This document shows, piece by piece, positions 17,798 to 26,233 of a stretch of 32,386 nucleotides of DNA. A model generated the notes under the pieces. It was not told the DNA's origin. It saw only the letters and a list, made by a program, of their open reading frames with translations, and made no database searches. The first letter of the stretch is position 1, and each line of letters begins with the position of its first letter. The stretch covers positions 1 to 32,386 of the forward strand of contig JACCTC010000022.1 in NCBI GenBank assembly GCA_013812655.1, given 5' to 3'. Origin of the DNA: Deltaproteobacteria bacterium. Lineage in GTDB: Bacteria; Myxococcota_A; Polyangia; Haliangiales; Haliangiaceae. The translations under genes were made by a program, and so were the position numbers.

Positions 17798-19060
17798 ATG
17801 CACGCCGCGCTGTCGTCTGTTCTCGCCTCTGTCGACCCCGAGATCGCGGAGCTGATCGCCGCCGAGGAGCGACGGCAGCGTGACAAGGTCCGGCTGATCG
17901 CGTCCGAGAATTACGTGTCGGGCGCCGTCCTCGCGGCGACCGGCTCGGTGCTGACGAACAAGTACAGCGAGGGCTATCCTGGCAAGCGCTACTACGAGGG
18001 CCAGCAGTACATCGATCAGATCGAGCAACTCTGCATCGATCGCGCGAAGGCGGTGTTCGGCGCGGATCACGCCAACGTCCAGCCGTACTCGGGCTCGCCG
18101 GCGAACCTCGCCGTCTACTTCGCGTTCCTCAAGCCAGGCGACACCGTGATGGGCATGGGGCTGCCGGCCGGCGGTCACCTGACGCATGGCTGGAACGTGT
18201 CGATCACGGGCAGCTACTTCCGCTCGGTGCAGTATGGCGTTCGCAAAGACACCCACCGGATCGACTTCGACGAGGTTCGCGAGCTCGCGCGCAAGGAGAA
18301 GCCGAAGCTGCTGTTCGCCGGCGGCACGGCGATCCCGCGCACGATCGACTTCGCGACGTTCGGCGAGATCGCGAAGGAAGTCGGCGCCGTGTTCGTCGCG
18401 GACATCGCGCACATCGCCGGGCTCGTCGCGGCGGGCGCGCATCCGTCACCGGTGCAGATCGCAGACGTCGTGAGCACGACGACGCACAAGACGCTGCGCG
18501 GGCCGCGCGGCGGCATGTTGCTGTGCAAGGCCGAGCACCAGAAGGCGATCGATCGCGCGGTGTTCCCGGGCCTCCAGGGCGGCCCGCACAACCACACCAC
18601 CGCGGGTATCGCGATCGCCCTCAAGGAAGCGCAGACCGCCGAGTTCAAGACCTACGCGCACCAGATCGTCGCGAACTCGCGCGCGCTCGCTGCGGCCCTC
18701 GTCGAGCGCGGCTGGGCCGTGATCACTGGCGGCAGCGACAACCACCTGATCCTCGCCGACGTCACGAGCAAGAACGTGTCGGGCAAGATCGCCGCGAAGG
18801 CGCTCGATGTCGCCGGCATGGAGCTCAACTACAACAGCGTGCCGTTCGATCCGCGCAAGCCGTTCGATCCGTCGGGCGTGCGCCTCGGGACCCCGTCGGT
18901 CACGAGCCGCGGCATGAAGGAGCCCGAGATGAAGCAGATCGCGGCGTGGATGGACGCGGTCGTCAACGCGCCGGCCGATGGCGGCCTGCACGAGAAGATC
19001 GCCGGCGAGGTTCGCGAGCTGTGTGCGAAGTTCCCGGCTCCCGGCATCCTCGTCGACTGA
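17798..19060 (+). CDS. glyA: Serine hydroxymethyltransferase
   Basis: GlyA interconverts serine and glycine while charging tetrahydrofolate with a one-carbon unit, using PLP in the cytoplasm. The 420-aa product has LIASENYVS near 33-41, the YSEGYPGKRYYEG substrate loop, GGHLTHGW, the cofactor Asp/His in VADIAHIAGL, and the PLP lysine Lys231 in TTTHKTLRGPRGG. The SGSPAN segment at 98-103 carries Pro where many bacterial enzymes have Gln. The GGTAIPR segment at 175-181 lacks the usual Ser-Ala-Tyr. The ATG at 17798 is the family start; the open frame reaches 17729 but those codons are Arg-rich intergenic DNA. Its stop is 12 bases from the stop of the convergent gene. Confidence 0.96.
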   Translation: MHAALSSVLASVDPEIAELIAAEERRQRDKVRLIASENYVSGAVLAATGSVLTNKYSEGYPGKRYYEGQQYIDQIEQLCIDRAKAVFGADHANVQPYSGSPANLAVYFAFLKPGDTVMGMGLPAGGHLTHGWNVSITGSYFRSVQYGVRKDTHRIDFDEVRELARKEKPKLLFAGGTAIPRTIDFATFGEIAKEVGAVFVADIAHIAGLVAAGAHPSPVQIADVVSTTTHKTLRGPRGGMLLCKAEHQKAIDRAVFPGLQGGPHNHTTAGIAIALKEAQTAEFKTYAHQIVANSRALAAALVERGWAVITGGSDNHLILADVTSKNVSGKIAAKALDVAGMELNYNSVPFDPRKPFDPSGVRLGTPSVTSRGMKEPEMKQIAAWMDAVVNAPADGGLHEKIAGEVRELCAKFPAPGILVD

Positions 19061-19072
19061 TCGATCGAGCGC

Positions 19073-20536
19073 CTAGGTTTCGACGAGGCCGCGGATCGCC
19101 GTGACCATCCGGTCCGGCATCCCCTCGTCGTTGCCGATCAAGCGCCAGCGCTTGCCGGTACGCTCGAACACCAGCGAGCCGTAACAGTTGACCCCGAACT
19201 GCTCGACCTGTGGCAACGCGAGCGCGGCCGTGATGACGTCACGAACCGGCACATCGATCTCGTTGGCATGGAGGTCGAGCTCCAGGCGGCGGAGCGCGGC
19301 GAGCGTCGCGCAGCGCTTCACGTTCTCCGCGAACGCCGGCGAGGGCTCGCCGGTGCATTCCAGCATCTCGAGCCGAGACGCGAACGGCGCGGCATGCACG
19401 AGGTCGAGGAGCGCTGCGGGGATGTGCAAGCTGCGCAACGCGGGCAAGTGCGCCTTCTGCAGCACGACGGCACCTTCGCTGTACAGCGTGAGCTCCTCGA
19501 CCGTCGCGAGCTCGGGGTTACCTGCGACCGCGGCGACGCGCTTCGGGGTCCGACCGATGAAGCAGCCCGCGAGGAAGCCACGCTCGAAGCGAATCTGCGT
19601 CCCGGTCCGCTCGGGACCGACCGCGAAGCTGTCGCGCGTGAGACCGCCGACGACGCCGGCGAGCTCGCCGAGCCACACCCGCGCGTGCTGCGCGAGCAGC
19701 GCGACCTCGGCCTTGCGCTCGGCTGGCGTCGGTGCGCGCCCTGCCCGCGCGAGCTGCATGGTGATGAACGTGCCGCGCGGATCGCCTTTCTCGACGAGCA
19801 CGTCACCGTAGACATGGCGTGGGGCATCGTCGCGCGGATCGGCACGGATCGCCGCGAGCAAGTCGACCGCGGTCTTCGCGCGACCGGTTGGTTGCTTCGG
19901 CAAGCCGGCACTGCGATCGTCGGCGAGTGCCTTCGCGGCGCCGGCGACGAGCTTGCGCTCGGCAGGCGTCAGCGCCGGGACACCGCCAGGAACCAGAGCT
20001 CGCAGCGCATCGCGGGTGAGCCCGATGCGCTCGACGAGCCAGCCACGCATCGACTTGCCCTTCACGACCTTTTGCATCGCCTTCGACGCGCGCGTGAGCC
20101 CGTCGATCGAGCGGGGGTCAGCGATCGCCTCGAGCCGCTGGAGCACGAGCTTGTAGAACGGTTGCGTGCTCGTCGAGTGCCACGGCGGATCCGCGAGCCA
20201 CCCGATCAGGACGTCGGCGAGGCGCGGATCGCGCTCGGCCTCCCGCTGCGAGAGCCGGGCGAAGCCCGCATTGCTATCCGCGCTCACGATCTCCGCGAGC
20301 TCCGGCGCGATGTCGACGGTCGCGATCACGTCGGCGAGCTCTGCGGCAGGCACGATCGACCACGCCGCGAGCAGCTCGGCGAGCGGAGCCTTGCCCGCCG
20401 CGGCGCGCGTGAGGGCCGCCGACAACTCGGCACGGCCGACATCGTTGATCGTCGGCACTGAAGTCTCACGACCCGGACGCTTCGTCGGCCTGGCCGGCTT
20501 GGCCGGCTTGGCCGGCTTGGCGCGCACGGCGCTCAC
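19073..20536 (-). CDS. TIGR02996 repeat-companion domain protein
   Basis: A 487-aa protein of the class seen in Myxococcota and Planctomycetes. Residues 1-22 are a Lys/Ala/Pro-rich basic tail from a nine-base repeat. Residues about 30-215 are helical. The TIGR02996 motif lies at about 224-268, with LLAAIRADPRDDAPRHVYGD and the RGTFITMQLA ending. The C-terminal half has leucine-rich-repeat-like segments (ALRSLHIPAALLDLV, LAALRRLELDL). The function of the domain is not known. The start is GTG at 20536, overlapping the coaBC stop by four bases, so it is translationally coupled to coaBC. The open frame runs back to 20776 inside coaBC but is not coding there. Confidence 0.82.
   Translation of the reverse strand: MSAVRAKPAKPAKPARPTKRPGRETSVPTINDVGRAELSAALTRAAAGKAPLAELLAAWSIVPAAELADVIATVDIAPELAEIVSADSNAGFARLSQREAERDPRLADVLIGWLADPPWHSTSTQPFYKLVLQRLEAIADPRSIDGLTRASKAMQKVVKGKSMRGWLVERIGLTRDALRALVPGGVPALTPAERKLVAGAAKALADDRSAGLPKQPTGRAKTAVDLLAAIRADPRDDAPRHVYGDVLVEKGDPRGTFITMQLARAGRAPTPAERKAEVALLAQHARVWLGELAGVVGGLTRDSFAVGPERTGTQIRFERGFLAGCFIGRTPKRVAAVAGNPELATVEELTLYSEGAVVLQKAHLPALRSLHIPAALLDLVHAAPFASRLEMLECTGEPSPAFAENVKRCATLAALRRLELDLHANEIDVPVRDVITAALALPQVEQFGVNCYGSLVFERTGKRWRLIGNDEGMPDRMVTAIRGLVET
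20491..20517. repeat. Nine-base tandem repeat, three exact copies
   Basis: Three copies of TGGCCGGCT on the plus strand code for Lys-Pro-Ala repeats in the N-terminal tail of the TIGR02996 protein on the minus strand. The unit keeps frame, so tail length can change by slippage. Confidence 0.85.
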
Positions 20537-21861
20537 GACGGACGAGGGCGGCCCTTGGGCTTGCCGCTCGTCGCGGGCTTGCCGCGGCGACCGGTGGGCT
20601 GGCTCGCGGCCTTCCGGATCGCGACGACGCGGTCGAGGATGCGATGCGCGACCGTGTACTTGGTACCGGTCGGGACGTCCTCGGCGCCCGAGGTGTCGAC
20701 GAGCGTCACGTGGTTGGTGTCGACCGCAAACCCCGCGCCGGCCTCGGCGACGTTGTTCGCGACGACGAGGTCGCACTTCTTGGTCGCGAGCTTCTTCTGC
20801 GCGTTGCCGATCACGTCGTCGGTCTCGGCCGCGAAGCCGACGAGCAGTGGCGTCTTCTTGGTGCCGCGCTTCTTGCCGAGCTCGGCGAGCAGATCGGGAT
20901 TCGCCACGAGGTCCACAGTTGCCTTGGGCCCGAGGTCACCACGCTTCAGCTTCTGCTTCTCTTCCTTCGCGGGCCGGTAATCGGCGACCGCAGCGGTCAT
21001 CACGACCACGTCCGCATCCTTCGTGGCATCGGCGAGCGCCCACTGCAGCTGGGCGGTGTTCTCGACGCTCATTGTCGCGACGCCGACGGGCGGAGTCAGT
21101 GCGCTCGGGCCGAGGATCAACGTGACGGTCGCGCCACGGCGCTGCGCGGCGGCAGCGATCGCGACACCCATCTTGCCGGAGCTCCGGTTGCCGACGAACC
21201 GCACCGGATCGATCGGCTCGTACGTCGGGCCCGCGGTGACGACGATGCGCGTCCCGGTCAGATCCTGCGGCGACAGCACGTGGGCCGCCGCCTCGACGAT
21301 ATCCGCCGGCTCGGCGAGCCGTCCCGGACCGGTCCACCGGCACGCGAGGAAGCCGTCACCGGGACCGACCACGCGGTAGCGCGCGACGTCGACGAGCTTG
21401 CGCACGTTGCTCGCGGTCAGTGGGTGATTCCACATGTTGACGTTCATCGATGGCGCCAGCAGCACGGGCGCGCGCGTGGCGAGCACGATCGCGCTCACCG
21501 CATCGTTGGCCCTCCCGGCGGCGAGGCGCGAGATCGCGTTCGCGGTCGCAGGCGCGACGATGACGAGATCCGCGCGATCGGCGACCTGGATGTGGCCGAT
21601 CTCCGCTTCCTCGGTCAGCGAGAACAGATCGGTGAACACCGGCCGGCGGGTCAGCGCCTGGAACGTCATCGCACCGATGAACTTCTGCGCGCGCGCGGTC
21701 ATCGCGACCTCGACGTGCGCCCCGGCCTTGTCGAGCAGCCGGACGAGCTCGGCGGCCTTGTACGCGGCGATGCCGCCGGTGACCGCGACCACGATGTTGG
21801 CGCCGACGAGCGGCGAGGCAGGATCTCGAGGGCCGCGATCGCGTCGCGGGGCTTCGTTCAT
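20533..21861 (-). CDS. coaBC: Bifunctional phosphopantothenoylcysteine decarboxylase/phosphopantothenate-cysteine ligase
   Basis: CoaBC catalyses two steps of coenzyme A synthesis. The N-terminal flavin-dependent CoaC domain has [13 protein letters not shown], the active-site His90 in [14 protein letters not shown], the substrate-clamp Asn140 in APSMNVNMW and the active-site Cys174 in [13 protein letters not shown]. The CoaB domain has [25 protein letters not shown] and AAVADYRP near 290, then Lys-rich loops. The 442-aa length is slightly above average because of a basic N-terminal 18 residues and a Lys/Arg/Pro-rich C-terminal tail. TACAGT at 21868-21873 lies six bases before the ATG. It follows the dehydrogenase gene by 25 bases. 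Confidence 0.97.
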   Translation of the reverse strand: MNEAPRRDRGPRDPASPLVGANIVVAVTGGIAAYKAAELVRLLDKAGAHVEVAMTARAQKFIGAMTFQALTRRPVFTDLFSLTEEAEIGHIQVADRADLVIVAPATANAISRLAAGRANDAVSAIVLATRAPVLLAPSMNVNMWNHPLTASNVRKLVDVARYRVVGPGDGFLACRWTGPGRLAEPADIVEAAAHVLSPQDLTGTRIVVTAGPTYEPIDPVRFVGNRSSGKMGVAIAAAAQRRGATVTLILGPSALTPPVGVATMSVENTAQLQWALADATKDADVVVMTAAVADYRPAKEEKQKLKRGDLGPKATVDLVANPDLLAELGKKRGTKKTPLLVGFAAETDDVIGNAQKKLATKKCDLVVANNVAEAGAGFAVDTNHVTLVDTSGAEDVPTGTKYTVAHRILDRVVAIRKAASQPTGRRGKPATSGKPKGRPRPS

Positions 21862-21867
21862 CGCGCC

Positions 21868-21873
21868 ACTGTA
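21868..21873 (-). promoter_or_regulatory. Candidate -10 element of coaBC
   Basis: TACAGT on the minus strand fits TAnnnT and ends six bases before the coaBC ATG, so transcription would start at the A of the start codon. No recognisable -35. Its presence would let coaBC be transcribed apart from the upstream dehydrogenase gene. Confidence 0.45.
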
Positions 21874-21886
21874 GCCGATGCGCAGC

Positions 21887-23329
21887 TCAGCTCACGCGGA
21901 TGGCGGCGTACTTCAGCTGCGTGTAGTCGTCGAGCCCGTGGCGGGATCCCTCGCGGCCGAGGCCGGAGTGCTTGATCCCGCCGAACGGCGCTTGCGCCGT
22001 CGATACCAGCCCGTCATTGACGCCGACCATGCCGGTTTCGAGCCCCTCGATGAAGCGCGTCTGGCGCGCGCCATCGCGCGTGAAGACGTAGGCCACGAGC
22101 CCGTACTCGGTGTCGTTCGCCTGCGCGAGTGCGTCGGCTTCGTCGGCGGCCGTGCGGATCGCGATCACCGGGCCGAAGATCTCCTCGCGCCACAGCGCCA
22201 TCGCCGGCGTGATGTCGGCGAGCACGACCGGTGCGACGAGCCGCGCACCTGGACCCGACGCGCGCGTGGGCGACGTGCCGTGGAGCACGCGCGCGCCCTT
22301 CGCGATGGCGTCGTCGACGAGCCGCTTGACCTTCGCGACGCTCGCATCATCGACGAGCGGCCCGAGATCGACGCCGGGGTCAGAGCCGCGGCCCAGCACG
22401 AGCCTGGCAACTGCGGGGAGCAGGCCGGCGATGAACGCGTCCTGCACGCTTGCCTCGACGATGAACCGGTTCGCCGCCACGCACGACTGACCGCCGTTGC
22501 GGAACTTCGCGACGACCGCGCCGGCGACCGCGGCGCTGACGTCGGCATCGCCGAGTACGACGAACGGCGCGTTGCCGCCAAGCTCGAGCGAGACCCGCTT
22601 GATGTCGTGCGCCGCCGCCTCGAGCAGCTGGCGGCCGACCGCGGTCGAGCCGGTGAAGCTCAGCTTCCTGATCGCCGGCGATGCCAGCAGCCGCGCCCCG
22701 ACCTGCTTCGCGTGCGCGGACGGCACGACGTTGATGACGCCGGGCGGAATCCCGACGGCGTGCGCGAGCTCGGCGATCGCCAACGCGCCGAGCGGCGTCA
22801 GCTCTGCAGGCTTCGCGACGACCGTGCAACCTGCAGCGAGCGCGGCGCCGATCTTGCGCGTGAGCATCGCGTACGGAAAGTTCCACGGCGTGATCAGCGC
22901 GCACGGCCCGACCGGCTCGCGGGTGACGACGAGCCGCTGCCCGGGATTCGAGGCCGGGATGACCTCGCCATAGGCGCGCTCGGCCTCACCGGCGAACCAC
23001 GTGAAGAAGCTCGCGGCGTAGCGGACCTCGGCGATCGCCTCCTTGAGGGCCTTGCCGTTCTCGCGCACGCAGAGCTCACCGAGCCGGCGCTCGTCGGCGA
23101 GCATGCAAGTCGCGAGCTGACCGAGGAGCTTGCCGCGCTCGGCGCCCGGCCGGGTCCGCCACGTCCGGAACGCACGGGCGGCCGCGTCGATCGCCGCGTC
23201 GACGACCGCATCGTCGGAGTCGGTGACCTCGGCGATCAGCGCGTCGTCGTAGGGGTCGCGCACCACGAACCGCCGCGAGCCTGGCTCCCATCGGCCATCG
23301 ATGTACGCGTCGCGGGCGAGCTCGCTCAT
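21887..23329 (-). CDS. NAD(P)-dependent aldehyde dehydrogenase, succinate-semialdehyde type
   Basis: A 480-aa aldehyde dehydrogenase. It has the Rossmann segment TPWNFP with Asn150, the cofactor Lys173 in VAKPAELTPL, FTGSTAVGRQLL, the general base Glu249 in SLELGGNAP, the nucleophile Cys283 in NGGQSCVAANRF, and EEIFGPV near the C-terminus. The GQSCVAANR context with Arg after Asn is the pattern of GabD-type succinate-semialdehyde dehydrogenases, which oxidise succinate semialdehyde to succinate in GABA breakdown. Substrate choice is an inference, since related glutarate-semialdehyde enzymes share it. The ATG at 23329 is the family start, with CATAGT six bases upstream. No gabT or transporter is adjacent. 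Confidence 0.93.
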   Translation of the reverse strand: MSELARDAYIDGRWEPGSRRFVVRDPYDDALIAEVTDSDDAVVDAAIDAAARAFRTWRTRPGAERGKLLGQLATCMLADERRLGELCVRENGKALKEAIAEVRYAASFFTWFAGEAERAYGEVIPASNPGQRLVVTREPVGPCALITPWNFPYAMLTRKIGAALAAGCTVVAKPAELTPLGALAIAELAHAVGIPPGVINVVPSAHAKQVGARLLASPAIRKLSFTGSTAVGRQLLEAAAHDIKRVSLELGGNAPFVVLGDADVSAAVAGAVVAKFRNGGQSCVAANRFIVEASVQDAFIAGLLPAVARLVLGRGSDPGVDLGPLVDDASVAKVKRLVDDAIAKGARVLHGTSPTRASGPGARLVAPVVLADITPAMALWREEIFGPVIAIRTAADEADALAQANDTEYGLVAYVFTRDGARQTRFIEGLETGMVGVNDGLVSTAQAPFGGIKHSGLGREGSRHGLDDYTQLKYAAIRVS

Positions 23330-23335
23330 GCGCGA

Positions 23336-23341
23336 ACTATG
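23336..23341 (-). promoter_or_regulatory. Candidate -10 element of the aldehyde dehydrogenase gene
   Basis: CATAGT on the minus strand matches four of six -10 positions and ends six bases before the ATG, again placing the predicted transcription start at the start codon. No -35 found. Confidence 0.35.
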
Positions 23342-23401
23342 GACGATTTCGTGCGACCCGGAACCACGTGGCGCGTCCGGATCGGTATGCATGACGGCAC
23401 C

Positions 23402-24934
23402 ATGACTGATCGGACCCGGATCATCCTCATCTTCACGACCGTCGCCGCGGTGTGCGCGGGGGCCGGCTACTACTTCTTCAAGGTTCACCAGCCGAGCTCG
23501 CGACTCGCCGATGCTCGCGAAGAGATCGCGAGCTGGGAGGTGCGATGGATCGCGGCGCGCGATTGCCTGCTCGGCAAGACGCCGATGTCCTCGAAGGTGA
23601 GCGAGGCCCTGGCGATCCGCGAGCTCGCGCCCGATCCGTGGGAGCGCAAGACCTGCACGAGCATGATCAGCAAGCTGTCGCGTGGCGACGCCACCGATAC
23701 CCGGGTTACCGCAGTCGAGGCAGCATGGCCGGTGCTCGACAAGGCTGCATCGAAGGTCGCGATGTCGTTCCTGTCGCACGTCGATCCCGATGGCGATGGC
23801 CTGCGTCCCAAACCCGATCCGCTGCCGGTCGCGCTCGACGAGCTCGAGGCCGCACACGCGGCGCTGCGGCGCGCCGCCGAGCTCCCGCCGATCGCCGCGC
23901 CGACTGGCACCGCACCCCTCGCACCGGTACCGCTCGTGGCGATCGAGGCTGCTGGCAAGCGCGTGCTCGGGCTCGTCGAGCCGTACATGACATCGCGCAG
24001 CGGTCTCCTCGCGTTCGGCACGATCGACGGCGCCGAGATCCAGCTCCAGCTCGTCGCTGGCAAACCAGCCATGGTGACGAAGGTCGGCGCCGGCATGCAG
24101 CGCGCGATCCCCGACACCAGCTGGGGCGCGCGCGCGATCCCCGACGGGATCGAGGTCGGTGCGATCGACGAGGCCGGCACGCTGACCGCGCCGACGATGC
24201 TCGCGGTTCCGGGCTCGACGCAGGTGATCGCGGTGGTCGGCACGCTCGCCGATGGCGTCGTCGTGTACGGCGGCGGCACCCAGCTGTTCGTGGCGCGCGG
24301 CAAGGCGGGCGTGTTCACTCCGGGCAAGTCGATCCTCGTGCGCAGCATGGCGTTCGCGACCGATGCGGCGACCGGCGACACCGCGATCGCATGGACCGGG
24401 ATGGACGACAAGACCAGCTGGTTACGGCTGTCGCCGAGCACGCTCGACGCGCAGCCCGACGAGCTCGGCGCACCTGGCTACGTGCGTGCGCTCTGCCTCG
24501 CGAAGGACACCGCGTTCGTCGAGACCATGGATCGCGGCAGCGGCGCGCTCTTCAGCGCCGGTCTGACCACCGACTCGATCGGTGACGGTGACGCCGAGCA
24601 CCACACGCTGATCGGCTGCACCGATACCGGCGCGCTCGGGCGGCGACGGCTTGCGGGGGTCACGTTCCTCGCGTGCGCCGGCAGCGAGGACTGCAAGCCT
24701 GTCGAGCCCGGGACCCAGCGCGACAACCCGCCGATGGCGGTCGTGCCAGGGGGCGCGGTCGCGGTCGAGGCGCGCGGCGGCGTGCTCGCGATGCGCACGC
24801 GTGCGGGCTCGACCTTCCACGCAGTACCGAACGGCTTCGTGCCGCTCAGCGTGATCACCGACGGCGCGACCGTCGACGTCCTCGGGTGGAGCGCCGATGG
24901 CCTCGTGATCGCGCGGCTCCCCGCCCGGACCTAG
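23402..24934 (+). CDS. Membrane-anchored protein of unknown function
   Basis: A 510-aa protein with one N-terminal membrane segment at about 7-26 (Arg before, Lys after), which could be a signal anchor placing the rest in the periplasm. Residues 30-160 are helical with a Cys pair. From about 190 onward, regularly spaced beta strands with Gly/Asp turns and repeated Asp-Gly segments resemble a beta-propeller, but no blade motif is certain. Four or five Cys in the C-terminal third could form disulphides. No family is recognised. The open frame extends to 21878 antisense to the dehydrogenase, and that part is not coding. ATG 23402 is preferred over ATG 23387 because the hydrophobic segment follows directly and TATGCA at 23386-23391 would be a -10. 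The stop is nine bases from the convergent gene. Confidence 0.75.
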   Translation: MTDRTRIILIFTTVAAVCAGAGYYFFKVHQPSSRLADAREEIASWEVRWIAARDCLLGKTPMSSKVSEALAIRELAPDPWERKTCTSMISKLSRGDATDTRVTAVEAAWPVLDKAASKVAMSFLSHVDPDGDGLRPKPDPLPVALDELEAAHAALRRAAELPPIAAPTGTAPLAPVPLVAIEAAGKRVLGLVEPYMTSRSGLLAFGTIDGAEIQLQLVAGKPAMVTKVGAGMQRAIPDTSWGARAIPDGIEVGAIDEAGTLTAPTMLAVPGSTQVIAVVGTLADGVVVYGGGTQLFVARGKAGVFTPGKSILVRSMAFATDAATGDTAIAWTGMDDKTSWLRLSPSTLDAQPDELGAPGYVRALCLAKDTAFVETMDRGSGALFSAGLTTDSIGDGDAEHHTLIGCTDTGALGRRRLAGVTFLACAGSEDCKPVEPGTQRDNPPMAVVPGGAVAVEARGGVLAMRTRAGSTFHAVPNGFVPLSVITDGATVDVLGWSADGLVIARLPART

Positions 24935-24943
24935 GCGATCGCG

Positions 24944-26233
24944 CTACGCGAGCTGGGCGGCGAGCGCGCGGGTCTCGACGAGGTTGTCCTCGATCGAGCA
25001 GTACGTCCAGCCGCCGTACCGACCGACGCTGTGGATGCCCTGCGCGGCGAGCTCGCGCTGGTAGTGGGCGGTCCAGTGCAGCGAGTCCTTGGTGATGTGG
25101 ACGTACGCCGGATCGAGCACGACGTCGTGGTGCGCGACGAGCTGATGGCCGTCGATGACCCGCTCGCGCGCGAGGTCGGCGAGCACACGCGTGCGCCACG
25201 CATCGATCTCGGCGCGCGACGGCTGCGCGTCGTGCGGCAGCCCGATCTCGACGTAGAGGCTCATCCGGTCGGTGTCGAAGATGTTGTCGTACCAGCCGAC
25301 CCGGTAGAACGAGAGCGTGCGATCCGGGAAGTACATCCAGTGCACGCCGCGACAGCCCTTGCGATCGAAGCCGAGGTTGAACACCAGCACCTTGTTCGCG
25401 GTGAACCGGGTCGCCGGCGTGAGACCCGCGATCGCGAGCAGTGCGGGCAGCGGCGTCGAGCTCACGAGGTGGCGGTACCGCACGCGGCGGCGTGGTGTGG
25501 TCACGACGCGGGCACCGCGATCGATCGCGACGACGGCCTCGTCGAGCGCGACCGTGCCAGCGGGCAGATCGCGGAGCAGCGCGTGGATGTACTGGATCGC
25601 GCCGCCCGCCGGGTACGTGAACGTCGCGTTGTAGCCGCCGTCGGCCGCGCCCGGCCTCATGTTCGCGATGATGTCGGCGAGCTCGGCGTGCGGAAAGAAC
25701 CGCCCCATCGCATCGGGATCGAGCGTGTCGAGATCGGTCGCGTAGAGCTTCTCGTTGTACGGCCGCAGGAACTTCTCGGTGATCGCGCGCCCGAGCTTGC
25801 GGTGCAGCATCTCGCCGAACGAGGCAGGCGGTGTCTCGCTCGTCGGCCGGAAGAACAGATCGACGAGGCACTCGACGAATTCGCCCTGCGGCAGCTGGTG
25901 GATGTTCTTCTGGAACGGGAAGTCGATGTCGCGGCCGGCGTAGCGGATGAAGCTGCGCTTCGCGATCGTGCGGACGTCGTGGCCGGGCATCCGCGCGCGT
26001 AGCCACGCCTCGATCGACGGGTCTCGGAAGTGGAAGAAGTGCCCCGAGTAGTCCCACACGAAGCCGGCGCGCTCGACGGTGCGGCAGTACCCGCCCGGCT
26101 CGGCCTCGCGCTCGAGCACGAGCACGCGTGCGGCCGGATCACGCTCGCGGATCCAGTTCGCGAAGCCGAGGCCCGAGACCCCGGCTCCGATCACCACGAA
26201 GTCGTGGTCCTCGATGGGCGCCGGATCAGCCAT
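24944..26233 (-). CDS. FAD-dependent amine-oxidase/UDP-galactopyranose-mutase-like protein
   Basis: A 429-aa flavoprotein. The N-terminal Rossmann FAD site shows [11 protein letters not shown] (13-23), an acidic VLVLERE end to the second strand (38-43) and PGGYCRT (46-52). A GHFFHF segment near 65-70 and the C-terminal [16 protein letters not shown] are characteristic of the protoporphyrinogen-oxidase/UDP-galactopyranose-mutase branch, where the last motif closes over the flavin. The substrate is not evident: it could act on a nucleotide sugar, a carotenoid-like or another amine/alkane substrate. There is no signal peptide or membrane segment. The ATG at 26233 overlaps the stop of the upstream 565-aa gene by eight bases, so the two are a translationally coupled pair. 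Confidence 0.85.
   Translation of the reverse strand: MADPAPIEDHDFVVIGAGVSGLGFANWIRERDPAARVLVLEREAEPGGYCRTVERAGFVWDYSGHFFHFRDPSIEAWLRARMPGHDVRTIAKRSFIRYAGRDIDFPFQKNIHQLPQGEFVECLVDLFFRPTSETPPASFGEMLHRKLGRAITEKFLRPYNEKLYATDLDTLDPDAMGRFFPHAELADIIANMRPGAADGGYNATFTYPAGGAIQYIHALLRDLPAGTVALDEAVVAIDRGARVVTTPRRRVRYRHLVSSTPLPALLAIAGLTPATRFTANKVLVFNLGFDRKGCRGVHWMYFPDRTLSFYRVGWYDNIFDTDRMSLYVEIGLPHDAQPSRAEIDAWRTRVLADLARERVIDGHQLVAHHDVVLDPAYVHITKDSLHWTAHYQRELAAQGIHSVGRYGGWTYCSIEDNLVETRALAAQLA

Noticed and set aside
21878-23401. A 1018-codon plus-strand open frame beginning at 21878
   Set aside because: Its first 500 codons are antisense to a complete aldehyde dehydrogenase and are Arg/Asp-rich with no family motif. 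Only the part from 23402 is a credible gene.
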